A DNA stretch of 64,000 nucleotides from contig CP090855.1 in assembly GCA_041879425.1 (NCBI GenBank), positions 1,240,001 through 1,304,000 of the forward strand, in the 5' to 3' direction. This document shows, one piece after another, positions 1 through 8,206 of this stretch (the first letter of the stretch is position 1; every line of letters starts with the position of its first letter). The notes beneath the pieces are model-generated. The model ran no database searches. It worked only from the letters and a program-made list of their open reading frames with translations, and was not told the DNA's origin. The translations under genes were made by a program, and so were the position numbers. Origin of the DNA: Vibrio pomeroyi. GTDB lineage: Bacteria > Pseudomonadota > Gammaproteobacteria > Enterobacterales > Vibrionaceae.

Positions 1-1021
1 TAGCCAAGTTAAACGCTGAGATATTGGCTGTTGCTGCTAGCTCTTGGCCTTCGCCACCGTGGTTCATCACTCGAAGTTGCATGGCAGGAACGTTCGCAAA
101 TGACGCAATACCAAAGACAAATGCAGCTGCAACGAATAGGATTTTGTTGTCTACCACTAGGCCCACCACAACCAATGACACGATCATTGCGACTGCCCAA
201 AACATTGAAGCTTTACCTAGGTCTTTATCTGAAGAGCGACCGCCCAAGGTGTTACCTATGATTAAGCCGATACCCACAATTACTAAGATCCATGTGACTG
301 ATTCTTGGCCGTAACCCGTGATGTGCATAGCGATAGGTGCTAGGTATCCGTAGAGCGTCATGAAGCCAGACCAAGCAAAAGCGGTGATCGCCAAGCTGAT
401 AAGCAGCATTGGATTTTTGAACGCCATAAGCTGAGTTTTGATGTCTTTCGCTTCGCTGTGACCCGTTGATTTGATGGATGTCAGGATAGAAATCATCGCG
501 ACTGTGCCAAGTGCCGCCACGGTAAAGAAGGTGGTGTGCCAACCAAATTGCAAGCTCACCCAAGTACCTGCGGGAACGCCAAGAACGTTAGCGAGCGTTA
601 AGCCTGCGAACATTTGTCCAACGGCGCGACCTGCCATTTTTTCCGATACTAAGTTGGTTGCGACAACGGTACCGATGCCATAGAAAGGACCTTGCACTAA
701 GCCTGCGATAACACGGCTTGCCAGTAGAAGTGGATAGCTTGGCGCTAAGGCGGATAACACGTTGCCAATAATGAACAGCGCCATTAACCCAATCAGCACC
801 ATCTTCTTGTTAAAGCGTGCAAGGTAGATGGTTAAGATTGGCCCGCCGATAACGATAGCTAGCGCATACGCACTGATTAGATAACCTGCTTGGCCTTCTG
901 TGATCGAAAGGGAGGTGGCAATTTGTGGGAGAATGCCTGCGATAACAAATTCAGCGGTGCCAATCGCAAAAGCCGCGAGTGTCAGTATCCAAACTTGGAA
1001 TGGGATCTGTTCTTTTTTCAT
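1..1021 (-). CDS. MFS transporter, AraJ/YdhP-like (partial, C-terminus outside window)
   Basis: An open frame reads leftward from an ATG at 1019-1021 to the window edge, giving about 340 codons with no stop, so the C-terminus is missing. The N-terminus (MKKEQIPFQVWILTLAAFAI) and the following GTAEFVIAG segment are typical of sugar/drug efflux permeases of the 12-TM major facilitator superfamily, with repeated hydrophobic helices and a short charged loop near the middle. It would export a small molecule across the inner membrane; the substrate is not readable. It lies 85 bp downstream of an SDR gene on the same strand, so the two are probably co-transcribed and controlled by the divergent LysR regulator. 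Confidence 0.85.
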   Translation of the reverse strand, partial: MKKEQIPFQVWILTLAAFAIGTAEFVIAGILPQIATSLSITEGQAGYLISAYALAIVIGGPILTIYLARFNKKMVLIGLMALFIIGNVLSALAPSYPLLLASRVIAGLVQGPFYGIGTVVATNLVSEKMAGRAVGQMFAGLTLANVLGVPAGTWVSLQFGWHTTFFTVAALGTVAMISILTSIKSTGHSEAKDIKTQLMAFKNPMLLISLAITAFAWSGFMTLYGYLAPIAMHITGYGQESVTWILVIVGIGLIIGNTLGGRSSDKDLGKASMFWAVAMIVSLVVVGLVVDNKILFVAAAFVFGIASFANVPAMQLRVMNHGGEGQELAATANISAFNLA

Positions 1022-1106
1022 GATGATCTGCCTATGTAAATTCTGGTTTGTTAGGACGCTTAGATGCACGTCCTAACGATTGTTCTTTGTGTCTTTGCTA
1101 AGTGTT

Positions 1107-1790
1107 TTAGCTGAGCAGTGCACCGCCATCGATGTCGATGATTGAGCCGGTCACGTATGGGTTATTAATCGCGAACAGGTAACCTATGGCGATCTCTGAG
1201 GCTTCGCCCACCTTGCCTGCGGGTAAGTTGTTTTTTGCGTTGTCGTACATGGCTGAACGGGCGGTGTCGTCCATGTTTTTGTAGGCTGTCGTCATGGTTA
1301 AGCCCGGGCTTACGGCGTTCACTCGAATTGGTGCGAGCTCTTTCGCAAGCACTTTAGTTACGCTTTCAAGTGCGGCGTTGATGGCTGTTTTTACGTAAGT
1401 GCCTGCGACTACTTTGCGTGACAACATGCCCGTCGTGAGCGTGATAGAACCGTTGGGCTTCATGTAACGTGCAGCATGCTTGGCGACGTTTAGGCTGCCC
1501 CAAAATTTGGTATCAAATGCCGTTTTCGCGTCTTCAATCGCGACGTCTGTCACTTTTCCTGCCGGAGCAGATGAGCCAGCCGTGACCACCAAATGATCGA
1601 AGGGACCAATGGATTCGAAGTATTCACAAATCGACTTTTCATTGCTGATATCAACACCTGTGTGTCGACTGGCAATGTGCACTGTGCTGTCTTCGTTTCT
1701 CAATTGCATTGCTAGTGCTTTGCCGATGCCTGATGTGCCACCAATGATGACGAAAGTGCTCTTTTCTTGGTTCGCTTGTGTGTTGTTCAT
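1107..1790 (-). CDS. SDR family oxidoreductase (divergent active site)
   Basis: A 227-residue Rossmann-fold short-chain dehydrogenase. The nucleotide-binding motif GGTSGIG is near residues 17-23, and the C-terminal half has the usual APIRVNAVSPG and DGG signatures. The expected YxxxK catalytic pair is altered: the sequence reads GTYVKTAIN, so a Lys sits at Tyr+2 instead of Tyr+4, and a TTG triplet stands where the catalytic Ser is expected. It may be an atypical reductase or a binding protein. The gene is divergent from the LysR regulator (start to start 126 bp) and precedes the MFS exporter, an arrangement typical of a LysR-controlled pair. Substrate unknown. Confidence 0.85.
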   Translation of the reverse strand: MNNTQANQEKSTFVIIGGTSGIGKALAMQLRNEDSTVHIASRHTGVDISNEKSICEYFESIGPFDHLVVTAGSSAPAGKVTDVAIEDAKTAFDTKFWGSLNVAKHAARYMKPNGSITLTTGMLSRKVVAGTYVKTAINAALESVTKVLAKELAPIRVNAVSPGLTMTTAYKNMDDTARSAMYDNAKNNLPAGKVGEASEIAIGYLFAINNPYVTGSIIDIDGGALLS

Positions 1791-1915
1791 GGTCTAAATT
1801 CCTGCGTGTTCTGCTGATGGTTGCCATTATATTTGTTCGACTAAATTTGATAATTGGCTAAAATATAAATTCATTATTCGGTTTAAATGAACAATAGAGC
1901 GAGAGCACGAATAGC

Positions 1916-2851
1916 ATGGATAAGTTTTCAGACATGGCGATGTTCGTCAGTATTGTGAAGCATCAAGGGTTGGCCGCCGCTGGGCGTGAACTGGGTTTAT
2001 CACCCGCGACCATGACAGCAAGGCTGCAGGCACTGGAAGAACGATATGGCGTGAAGTTGCTGAATCGAAGCACGCGACATGTGTCTTTGACGGACTCTGG
2101 CGAGCTGTATCATAAGGCGTGTCTGGAGATATTGGATAATGTCAGCGAGGCTGAAAACCTGATTCAGAATGGCGTGAAAGAGGTTAAAGGCCCATTAAAG
2201 ATTGCGGCACCGAAAGACATCGGCAAGCAGTACATCCTGCCAATCTTGTCGGAGTTTTGTCAGCAGTACCCAGATGTGATTCCTTACCTGTATTTGAACG
2301 ACAACCTGTCGAATATTGCTGAGTCAGGGATGGATATCGTGATCCGCTATGGGGAATTGGTCGACAGCAGTTTAATTTCTCGACGCTTATCTCCGAGCCG
2401 ACGTGTACTGTGTGCCTCGCCTGAATATCTTGCTAAGCATGGAACGCCGTTGACGCCACAAGATTTGGTTGAGCACGACTGTTTGGCAATGCTGCGTAGC
2501 AATGAGGAACTCAAGACTTGGCACTTCCAAGATCACGACATGAAGAAGTCGATTACCGTAGTGCCAAAGCGATTCTCAGACGATGGTGAAGTGATTCGCT
2601 ATTGGGCTCTAAAAGGCGAGGGTATCGCGCTTAAATCGGTGCTGGATGTGCAAGACGATATCAATAACCAACGCCTTGTGACTCTGCTTAATGGCTACAT
2701 GAAAAACTTTAATACCTCGACCTCAGTATCAAGCGCCGACTTGAATGTGGTGTACATTAGCAAGAAATATCAGCCGAAGCGCATTCGACTCTTCCTAGAT
2801 TATCTTCTTGAGAACTTCAGTGGTTTAGTTGAGAGATCAGGCAAGGAATAG
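1916..2851 (+). CDS. LysR family transcriptional regulator
   Basis: A 311-residue protein with an N-terminal winged HTH (residues about 1-60, including LAAAGRELGLSPATMTARL and LLNRSTRHVSLTDSG) and a LysR substrate-binding domain (about 90-300). The LNRSTRHVSLTDSGELY segment is typical of the large subgroup that regulates an adjacent divergent oxidoreductase. The 125-bp gap to the SDR gene is AT-rich and holds the likely operator. ATG start at 1916. It probably activates or represses the SDR-MFS pair and itself; the effector is unknown. Confidence 0.92.
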   Translation: MDKFSDMAMFVSIVKHQGLAAAGRELGLSPATMTARLQALEERYGVKLLNRSTRHVSLTDSGELYHKACLEILDNVSEAENLIQNGVKEVKGPLKIAAPKDIGKQYILPILSEFCQQYPDVIPYLYLNDNLSNIAESGMDIVIRYGELVDSSLISRRLSPSRRVLCASPEYLAKHGTPLTPQDLVEHDCLAMLRSNEELKTWHFQDHDMKKSITVVPKRFSDDGEVIRYWALKGEGIALKSVLDVQDDINNQRLVTLLNGYMKNFNTSTSVSSADLNVVYISKKYQPKRIRLFLDYLLENFSGLVERSGKE

Positions 2852-2959
2852 ACGCTCGCTTGCCTATGACGGATCTCTCGAACTCAGCGCTAGCTTACGG
2901 ACAGAGATCATCGATCTGGTTATGATATCTGCAACATAAGGACGTGATTGGAGAGAGAA

Positions 2960-3352
2960 ATGAAAGTCGTCGGTAACACGGTTATCCAACCTTTTCACAA
3001 AGCCACCTGCCACTGCGGTGCGGTTGAATTAGAACTCAGCTTGCCTAATGGAATAGAGAAGCCTCGTCGATGTGATTGTTCTATCTGTCGTCGTAGAGGC
3101 GCGATCGTTGGCTCTGTCGCGCTTGATGGTATCAAGATCCTCAAAGGGACTGAGCACCTCAAGCTTTATCAGTTTAATACCAATACCGCGAAGCATTACT
3201 TCTGCTCAAACTGTGGTATCTATACCCATCATCAACGCCGTTCTAGCCCGAATGAATATGGGTTTAATATCGGTTGCTTGGAAGGGGTGAATCCTTTTGA
3301 TATTGGTGATGTGGTGACCAACGATGGTGTCAATCATCCAGCCGATCGTTAA
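2960..3352 (+). CDS. GFA-family protein (glutathione-dependent formaldehyde-activating-like)
   Basis: A 130-residue protein of the GFA/CENP-V fold. The Zn-binding cysteines are visible in order: CHCGAVELEL near the N-terminus, then CDCSICRRRG, then YFCSNCGIYTHH. The ATG at 2960 is preferred over the upstream in-frame TTG (2948) because GGAGAG lies just before it. The name comes from a weak homologue that conjugates formaldehyde with glutathione; most members have no proven substrate. It is followed 29 bp later by an OsmC protein in the same direction, suggesting a small thiol/redox operon. Confidence 0.88.
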   Translation: MKVVGNTVIQPFHKATCHCGAVELELSLPNGIEKPRRCDCSICRRRGAIVGSVALDGIKILKGTEHLKLYQFNTNTAKHYFCSNCGIYTHHQRRSSPNEYGFNIGCLEGVNPFDIGDVVTNDGVNHPADR

Positions 3353-3381
3353 TTTATTGAGCATTGAAAAGGGAAGGGATT

Positions 3382-3849
3382 ATGTCTGAATACGGAGCAG
3401 TCATTCGCTGGCAAAAAGCGCAAGATGAAACCTTTATCGACAATCAATACAGCCGCGGCCATACGTGGGAGTTCGATGGTGGTGTCATTGTACCTGCGTC
3501 GTCATCGCCTCATGTTGTGCCACTACCGCTGTCAGTTGAAGCTAATGTTGATCCAGAAGAAGCCTTTATCGCGGCACTTTCTAGCTGTCATATGCTGACT
3601 TTTTTGGGCATCGCGGCTAAACAGAAGTACGTAATTGAATCTTATGTTGATGATGCGATAGGTGTGCTTGAGGAAGATGAGTCAGGCCGTTCGTCCGTTA
3701 CTACCGTGACTCTACGCCCTAAGATTGTATTTATTGGTAGCAAGATTCCAACCAACGCTCAACTCGATAAGCTGCACCACTTAGCGCACAAGAATTGCTT
3801 TATCGCGAATTCGGTCAAGACTGAGATAAAGGTCGAGATGCGAGATTAA
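3382..3849 (+). CDS. OsmC family peroxiredoxin-like protein
   Basis: A 155-residue OsmC/Ohr-fold protein. The two redox cysteines of the family are present: ALSSCHMLTFL in the central helix and HKNCFIANSVKTEI near the C-terminus. Members reduce organic hydroperoxides in the cytoplasm using a thiol cofactor. The ATG at 3382 follows a purine-rich GGGAAGGG ribosome site; an in-frame TTG at 3364 is less likely. Co-directional with the GFA gene, with a 29-bp gap. Confidence 0.9.
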   Translation: MSEYGAVIRWQKAQDETFIDNQYSRGHTWEFDGGVIVPASSSPHVVPLPLSVEANVDPEEAFIAALSSCHMLTFLGIAAKQKYVIESYVDDAIGVLEEDESGRSSVTTVTLRPKIVFIGSKIPTNAQLDKLHHLAHKNCFIANSVKTEIKVEMRD

Positions 3850-3968
3850 TTTTTATTTTCAGATTATTTTCTAAAAGCTTCGTCTTTTTGATGTCGCCAT
3901 CGTCTTAAGGGTATTCATGCAATCCTATTGATTGTAAAAGACTGAAAGAATTATTTGAGGACACCTCC

Positions 3969-5201
3969 ATGACAGCGTTTAAGAGTACATCGAACTACGG
4001 TGAAAATGCGTTTATCAAAAGCAAACCGCAGATGCTACAGAACATTTATAACACCACGGATGTATTCCCATACTGGGTTGCCGATATGGATTTTCAGGTC
4101 GCGGAACCGATCACTCAAGAGCTGAATCGTTTGGTTGAGCGCGGTGTGTACTCTTACGAATTTCATGAGCAAGGTGTGTTTGAAGCGTTGTCGCAATGGT
4201 ATTCAAAACGTCATGGTTTAAACCTATCTGCGGACAAGTTTGTGCAAGTGCCGGGTGTGCTTTCTGGTATCGCTTTGCTACTACGCGAGTTCACCAACGA
4301 AGGTGATGGTGTGCTTATCCATACACCAGCGTATCACCAGTTTTCGAACTTGGTGAACAAGGCTAATCGTCAGGTCGTGAAGAGCCCACTCATCAATGAT
4401 GAGCAAGGTTACCGCATTGATTTCGATGGTATGGAACAGCAGATCATCGACCACAAAGTAAAAACGATGATTTTCTGTAATCCACATAACCCAACTGGTC
4501 GTGTGTGGACGCAGCAGGAAGTAACACAGGTTATCGAGATTGCTAAGCGTCATGATGTGTTGATCATCAGTGATGAAATCCACTCAGACATTATCTTTGA
4601 GGGTCACGCTTTCACGAGCTTGACCAGCTTTGATTACGACAAGGTCATCACCTTGATTGGCTCTCCGGCGAAAACCTTCGGTATGCACAGCATCTCAAAT
4701 GGCTATGTGTACACGAACAATGATGAGCTATTTGAAGCGTTTAAAGCCAACGTAGCGGCGATGTATCTTGATCATGGCAATGCCTTGACGACCTTTGCGA
4801 CTATTGCCGCCTTTGAAAAAGGTGAAGAGTGGCTAGACGGCATGTTGGTGTATCTTCAAGACACGGTTAAATGGATCTCTGAGTTTGCTGAGCAGCGTAT
4901 TCCTCAATTGAAAGTGTTCCAACCGCAAGGCACTTACCAAGTGTGGTTTGATTTCTCAGAGTTAGGTTTCTCGGAAGAAGAGCTAAAGAACGTGGTGTTT
5001 GAGCAGGCTAAAATGGGGTTAACACCGGGCGGCTGGTTTGGCGCTGAGAGTTATCATTTTATGCGAATGAACATCGCTACTTCACGTGACAATATTGAGC
5101 AATCATTTACTGCGTTAGCTGATGCGATTGATGGCTTTGAGCGTGGCTCTGTGGTGAACTCAAATTGTTGCGAAAAAGGCAATTCAAAAAGCTGCTGTTA
5201 A
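3969..5201 (+). CDS. MalY/PatB family PLP-dependent aminotransferase/beta C-S lyase with Cys-rich tail
   Basis: A 410-residue fold-type I PLP enzyme. Family marks include YWVADMDFQVAEPI near residue 35, CNPHNPTGRVW (about residue 171), SDEIHSDIIF (about 200) and the Schiff-base lysine in GSPAKTFGMHS (about 236). PatB/MalY proteins cleave C-S bonds of cystathionine or cysteine conjugates, releasing homocysteine, pyruvate and ammonia. The last 15 or so residues are unusual: NSNCCEKGNSKSCC, with four cysteines beyond the normal end of the fold. The gene is monocistronic, with its own terminator at 5276-5314. It may also act as a transcriptional modulator as MalY does, but nothing here shows it. 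Confidence 0.9.
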   Translation: MTAFKSTSNYGENAFIKSKPQMLQNIYNTTDVFPYWVADMDFQVAEPITQELNRLVERGVYSYEFHEQGVFEALSQWYSKRHGLNLSADKFVQVPGVLSGIALLLREFTNEGDGVLIHTPAYHQFSNLVNKANRQVVKSPLINDEQGYRIDFDGMEQQIIDHKVKTMIFCNPHNPTGRVWTQQEVTQVIEIAKRHDVLIISDEIHSDIIFEGHAFTSLTSFDYDKVITLIGSPAKTFGMHSISNGYVYTNNDELFEAFKANVAAMYLDHGNALTTFATIAAFEKGEEWLDGMLVYLQDTVKWISEFAEQRIPQLKVFQPQGTYQVWFDFSELGFSEEELKNVVFEQAKMGLTPGGWFGAESYHFMRMNIATSRDNIEQSFTALADAIDGFERGSVVNSNCCEKGNSKSCC

Positions 5202-5275
5202 ATCCAATAGTACACAACAAGCATTGAAATCAGAGCGTGTAACGGCACGGCTTTAAAATCCGATTAGAATAAAAT

Positions 5276-5314
5276 AACCGCGAGTCTGCATAGCGCATGA
5301 CTGGCGGTTTTTTT
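5276..5314 (+). terminator. Rho-independent terminator after the aminotransferase
   Basis: AACCGC (5276-5281) pairs with GCGGTT (5304-5309), extended inward by AGTC/GACT, and is followed by a run of seven T. Confidence 0.8.
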
Positions 5315-5419
5315 GTGTCTGTGTAATCCTACTCATGGTTTTATTGAGTTGTGATTGAAGTGCTGAGTTACAAATAAATAATGCTTCAATGATTGATAGA
5401 GATTGGTTGGCAGAGAGTT

Positions 5420-5764
5420 ATGTTTAGCGTCCCACTGAATAGTTTTGTACATCGTGTGAGTGATAAAAGCCAAGTGATGGCGAGTGCGACTGAGTGTGGA
5501 TGCCAGTTGAAGCGAATTCGTCGTTCACGCAATTGGTTATTAGTGGCTCAAGAACATCAACTCATCGAATTTAAAACCCTGCTCACCCATGAAAAAGACG
5601 GTTGGATAGCGATTGCGATAGACAAAGTACTGCCTAAACCTGTGGTGTGTTTGGCTTCGCTGCTAGCGGCGACACCCTCGATGACGGTCGCTCAGCTGGT
5701 GATGGAGTCAGGATGTTCAATGGCAGAAGCAAGGCGTGCGATTGATGAGCATGAAGGGTTATAA
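5420..5764 (+). CDS. Small basic protein, RRF_GI-like (ribosome recycling factor-like family)
   Basis: A 114-residue protein beginning MFSVPLNSFVHRV. It has a basic stretch (CQLKRIRRSRNW) and a C-terminal helical part ending in a Met/Ala-rich helix (SGCSMAEARRAIDEHEG). I recognise it from memory as the Vibrio family labelled ribosome recycling factor-like (PF12614), but it is not the canonical RRF and no function is established. The ATG at 5420 follows GCAGAGAG and is preferred over an in-frame TTG at 5393. Single gene, converging on the RRM gene across a shared terminator. Confidence 0.7.
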   Translation: MFSVPLNSFVHRVSDKSQVMASATECGCQLKRIRRSRNWLLVAQEHQLIEFKTLLTHEKDGWIAIAIDKVLPKPVVCLASLLAATPSMTVAQLVMESGCSMAEARRAIDEHEGL

Positions 5765-5818
5765 ATGCGAGCTTTAAATAAGCCGATCGTGTTGTGAAAA
5801 GAGAATCGCAAGCAGCAA

Positions 5819-5868
5819 AAAGCCCGTAACGATATTGCGCTTTTCAGCGGAATATCGTTACGGGCTTT
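5819..5868. terminator. Bidirectional terminator between convergent genes
   Basis: A very strong hairpin: an 18-base arm starting AAAGCCCG at 5819 pairs perfectly with the arm ending CGGGCTTT at 5868. The minus-strand transcript ends in a T5 run, so it terminates the RRM gene, and it can also serve the plus-strand gene before it. Confidence 0.88.
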
Positions 5869-5923
5869 ATCATCTGTGCTGCATTAAGCTAAGCCATGTG
5901 GCTTCTTATGAAGCGTTGCTCGA

Positions 5924-6163
5924 TTAAGAGTTCGCTACTTTTACACGAATCGTGTTTTTGCCAAGCTTAGTCATGTTCAGCTTGTTTAGTGCTGCTTTCG
6001 CTTCTTCGTGCTCTGGCATTTCAACAAAAGCAAAGCCTTTTGAGTCGCCAGTTTCTTGGTCTAAAACTAGGCTGCACTCTTTTACTGAGCCAAACTCAGA
6101 AAATAGCACACGGATGTCTTGCTCAGAAGTAGAGCGCGATAGGTTACGAACTAGAAGTTTCAT
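5924..6163 (-). CDS. RNA-binding protein with a single RRM
   Basis: A 79-residue single RNA-recognition-motif protein. RNP2 is LLVRNL at the N-terminus and RNP1 is KGFAFVEM in the middle, both with the aromatic residues that stack on RNA bases. Such free-standing RRM proteins are common in Vibrio and are often cold-inducible. The ATG at 6163 (MKLLVRNL) is preferred over an in-frame start 11 codons upstream because AAGG lies before it and because it matches the normal RRM start. It ends at the bidirectional terminator. Confidence 0.9.
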   Translation of the reverse strand: MKLLVRNLSRSTSEQDIRVLFSEFGSVKECSLVLDQETGDSKGFAFVEMPEHEEAKAALNKLNMTKLGKNTIRVKVANS

Positions 6164-6270
6164 AATAAACCTTGAATATGAATTTACGCCGAGCATTGTC
6201 GCACACTTTCATGCTCACCCTCACAAATAATTGTTTCGCGACTCTATTTCCTTGTCGCTCTGTCTAAGCA

Positions 6271-6945
6271 CTAGCCGCGGTTTATTGTGATGTCTGATAC
6301 AAAGCCATGTTCAGTGCTGGTTAACGCTTGTTGCAGCATTTGAGCGGCTTCTTGAGCGGTCATAAAGCTAGAGGTATCCATTGCTTTGCCACTCGTTCCC
6401 CAAAACTCGGTCGCCATTCCGCCGGGATAGACAGCAACGATTTTCATCGGGTGACCTTTTAGCTCCAATCTTACTGATTCGATAAAGCCTTTCACTGCCC
6501 ACTTAGCAGCACAATAGGTGGACTCTTCCGCTTTAGCGCCTTGGGCTGCTGTCGACATAACCACAGCAATCGTAACGGGCTGATCTTTGTAACGCTGAAC
6601 CAATTCTCGAACCAAAAAGATCGACGATTCGATGTTGTTTTTCAACATGTCACTGATGGCTGCAGGATCCTGTTGTTCTATCTTACCGAAGTAGCCACTG
6701 CCAGCACTGTGAATCACAAGCTTAGGCATTTCTGGCAACGCATCAAGCATCTCGCTCACGGATTGTGGGTCACAGAGGTCACACGCGTGGCTAATGGTAT
6801 TCGCCGGTAGGTTTTTCGCTACCTCAGCTAAACGTTGTGCATTGCGACCTGTAATGGCGATGCGCTGAGTGTCTGTTGCAGTGTTAGCGTATTGTGTCGC
6901 GAGCGCTGCGCCTAAACCGCTGCTTGATCCGGTAATTAAAATCAT
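6271..6945 (-). CDS. SDR family NAD(P)-dependent oxidoreductase
   Basis: A 224-residue classical short-chain dehydrogenase: TGSSSGLGAALA at residues 5-16, NxxS-type segment NNIESS in the middle, catalytic Ser in MSTAAQG, and YCAAKWAVKG supplying the YxxxK pair. ATG start at 6945. Substrate unknown. It stands alone, with gaps to both neighbours and no clear operon. Confidence 0.9.
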   Translation of the reverse strand: MILITGSSSGLGAALATQYANTATDTQRIAITGRNAQRLAEVAKNLPANTISHACDLCDPQSVSEMLDALPEMPKLVIHSAGSGYFGKIEQQDPAAISDMLKNNIESSIFLVRELVQRYKDQPVTIAVVMSTAAQGAKAEESTYCAAKWAVKGFIESVRLELKGHPMKIVAVYPGGMATEFWGTSGKAMDTSSFMTAQEAAQMLQQALTSTEHGFVSDITINRG

Positions 6946-7126
6946 ACTGTCTTAGATTTGTAGAATTGAATCGAAATAGTAAGGGGCTGAGATGAGTTTT
7001 TCTGAGATCTATGGCTAAAGTTGGTCGATGGATTGATTGATGAGCTGAACGGTAAAGCAGAGATTAGAGATGAGTGAGGTGAAAGGGCATGTTAATTCAT
7101 CTCGAGAGGGACGTGCTTCAGAAAGT

Positions 7127-7155
7127 AAAAGCGCTAGCATAGTGCCAGCGCTTTT
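7127..7155 (-). terminator. Terminator of the 87-residue charged protein gene
   Basis: AAAAGCGCT (7127-7135) pairs with AGCGCTTTT (7147-7155); read on the minus strand the stem is followed by T residues. Confidence 0.75.
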
Positions 7156-7171
7156 GAGCAATCAGAAGTGA

Positions 7172-7435
7172 TTATTCGTCGTCGAACTGTTTAACAGTGA
7201 ACGCGTCTTCGATTCGGTTTAGCTCTTCTTGTTCTTTAACTCGCTTCTCTTCTTGGAGAGTCGCTTTCATCTCGTTAAGGCGCTTTTTCTCTGACTTAGT
7301 CAGGAACTTCACTGCTTTTTTGTTGGTCAGTGCGTAAGCAACTACGTCTTCACCTTTTTCTCTGCGGTCGTTTACGCGTTGTGAGAAACGTTCATTGTCG
7401 CGAGCTTTACGCTCCGCTGAGGTCAACTTGCTCAT
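7172..7435 (-). CDS. Small highly charged protein, unknown function
   Basis: An 87-residue soluble protein, very rich in Lys, Arg and Glu, beginning MSKLTSAERKARDNERFSQR. A long predicted helix/coiled coil (EKKRLNEMKATLQEEKRVKE) occupies the C-terminal half and the tail is acidic (FDDE). I do not recognise a named family. ATG at 7435 and a dedicated terminator at 7127-7155 support it as a real gene. Confidence 0.75.
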   Translation of the reverse strand: MSKLTSAERKARDNERFSQRVNDRREKGEDVVAYALTNKKAVKFLTKSEKKRLNEMKATLQEEKRVKEQEELNRIEDAFTVKQFDDE

Positions 7436-7591
7436 GCTTTAAAGCCTTTTCAATTAATCATGGTAGGGAATCTACGCTAAGCGAAACAAACAGGAACTGC
7501 TGAGTATGAGTCTAGCCCATTTGTATGCTGGTGGCGCATCTTAGCACAGAGGCTTGAGCTTTCAGGTATGCAATTCGCGGGAACAAACAAG

Positions 7592-7620
7592 ACAGCCCAC
7601 AACATGTCGTTGTGGGCTGT
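7592..7620 (-). terminator. Terminator of the long minus-strand stress operon
   Basis: ACAGCCCACAAC (7592-7603) pairs perfectly with GTTGTGGGCTGT (7609-7620); on the minus strand it is followed by CTTGTTTGTT. It lies 44 bp after the DUF3833 stop. Confidence 0.75.
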
Positions 7621-7663
7621 AATTAAAGGCTAACCAAACAGGGTAAAGCTAAGGCTCGTTCAA

Positions 7664-8206
7664 TCAGATTTTCTCGATGTATAAGATGACCTCTCCGACC
7701 TTGAAGCCGAATTTAGACATCTCAGTTTTGTTGAACAATCGTTTGTCATCCATTAAGAACATCCAATCATCTAACACGACTTCATAAGTGCTGCCGTCGA
7801 CTTCTATTTCTAAATCGTATTTCCAATACAGAGCCGAACCTTGGGTCTCGCCGTAAGCGGTGCCTACTACATCATTGGCAGTACCTGAATAGGTATTTTC
7901 GCCGGTTTTTATCAGGTTCCAAATTCGGGTTGAACGCTCACCATCGGCGAAAGAGAACCACTCTTTGATCTCTCCATTGTCACCGTCCCACGTGGCGATA
8001 AGCTTGGCGTCGAAGCGGCGTAGTAAATTGCCAGAACGGTCGAGCACGATACCGTAGGCCATTAACTCGCCATTAAAGAAGGTTTCAAGCTTGAGCTCGG
8101 GAGTAGTGTCTACGTGATTCTCTAGATTTGCAGAGCCACAACCCGCTAGCCAAGTGAGAGAAAGCAGTGCTAGAGCGTATTTTATTATTTTTGTTTTTTG
8201 ACTCAT
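7664..8206 (-). CDS. DUF3833 family lipoprotein
   Basis: A 180-residue secreted lipoprotein: a hydrophobic signal ending in the lipobox LAGC (Cys about residue 23), then a beta-rich domain with GELMAYGIVLDRSGNLLRRF and FSFADGE, which I recognise as DUF3833. The family has no proven role but is repeatedly found beside CFA-synthase/DUF1365/DUF2878 genes, suggesting a link to membrane lipid modification. Its ATG overlaps the upstream chalcone-isomerase-like stop by 4 bp, so translation is coupled. Last gene of the operon. Confidence 0.85.
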   Translation of the reverse strand: MSQKTKIIKYALALLSLTWLAGCGSANLENHVDTTPELKLETFFNGELMAYGIVLDRSGNLLRRFDAKLIATWDGDNGEIKEWFSFADGERSTRIWNLIKTGENTYSGTANDVVGTAYGETQGSALYWKYDLEIEVDGSTYEVVLDDWMFLMDDKRLFNKTEMSKFGFKVGEVILYIEKI

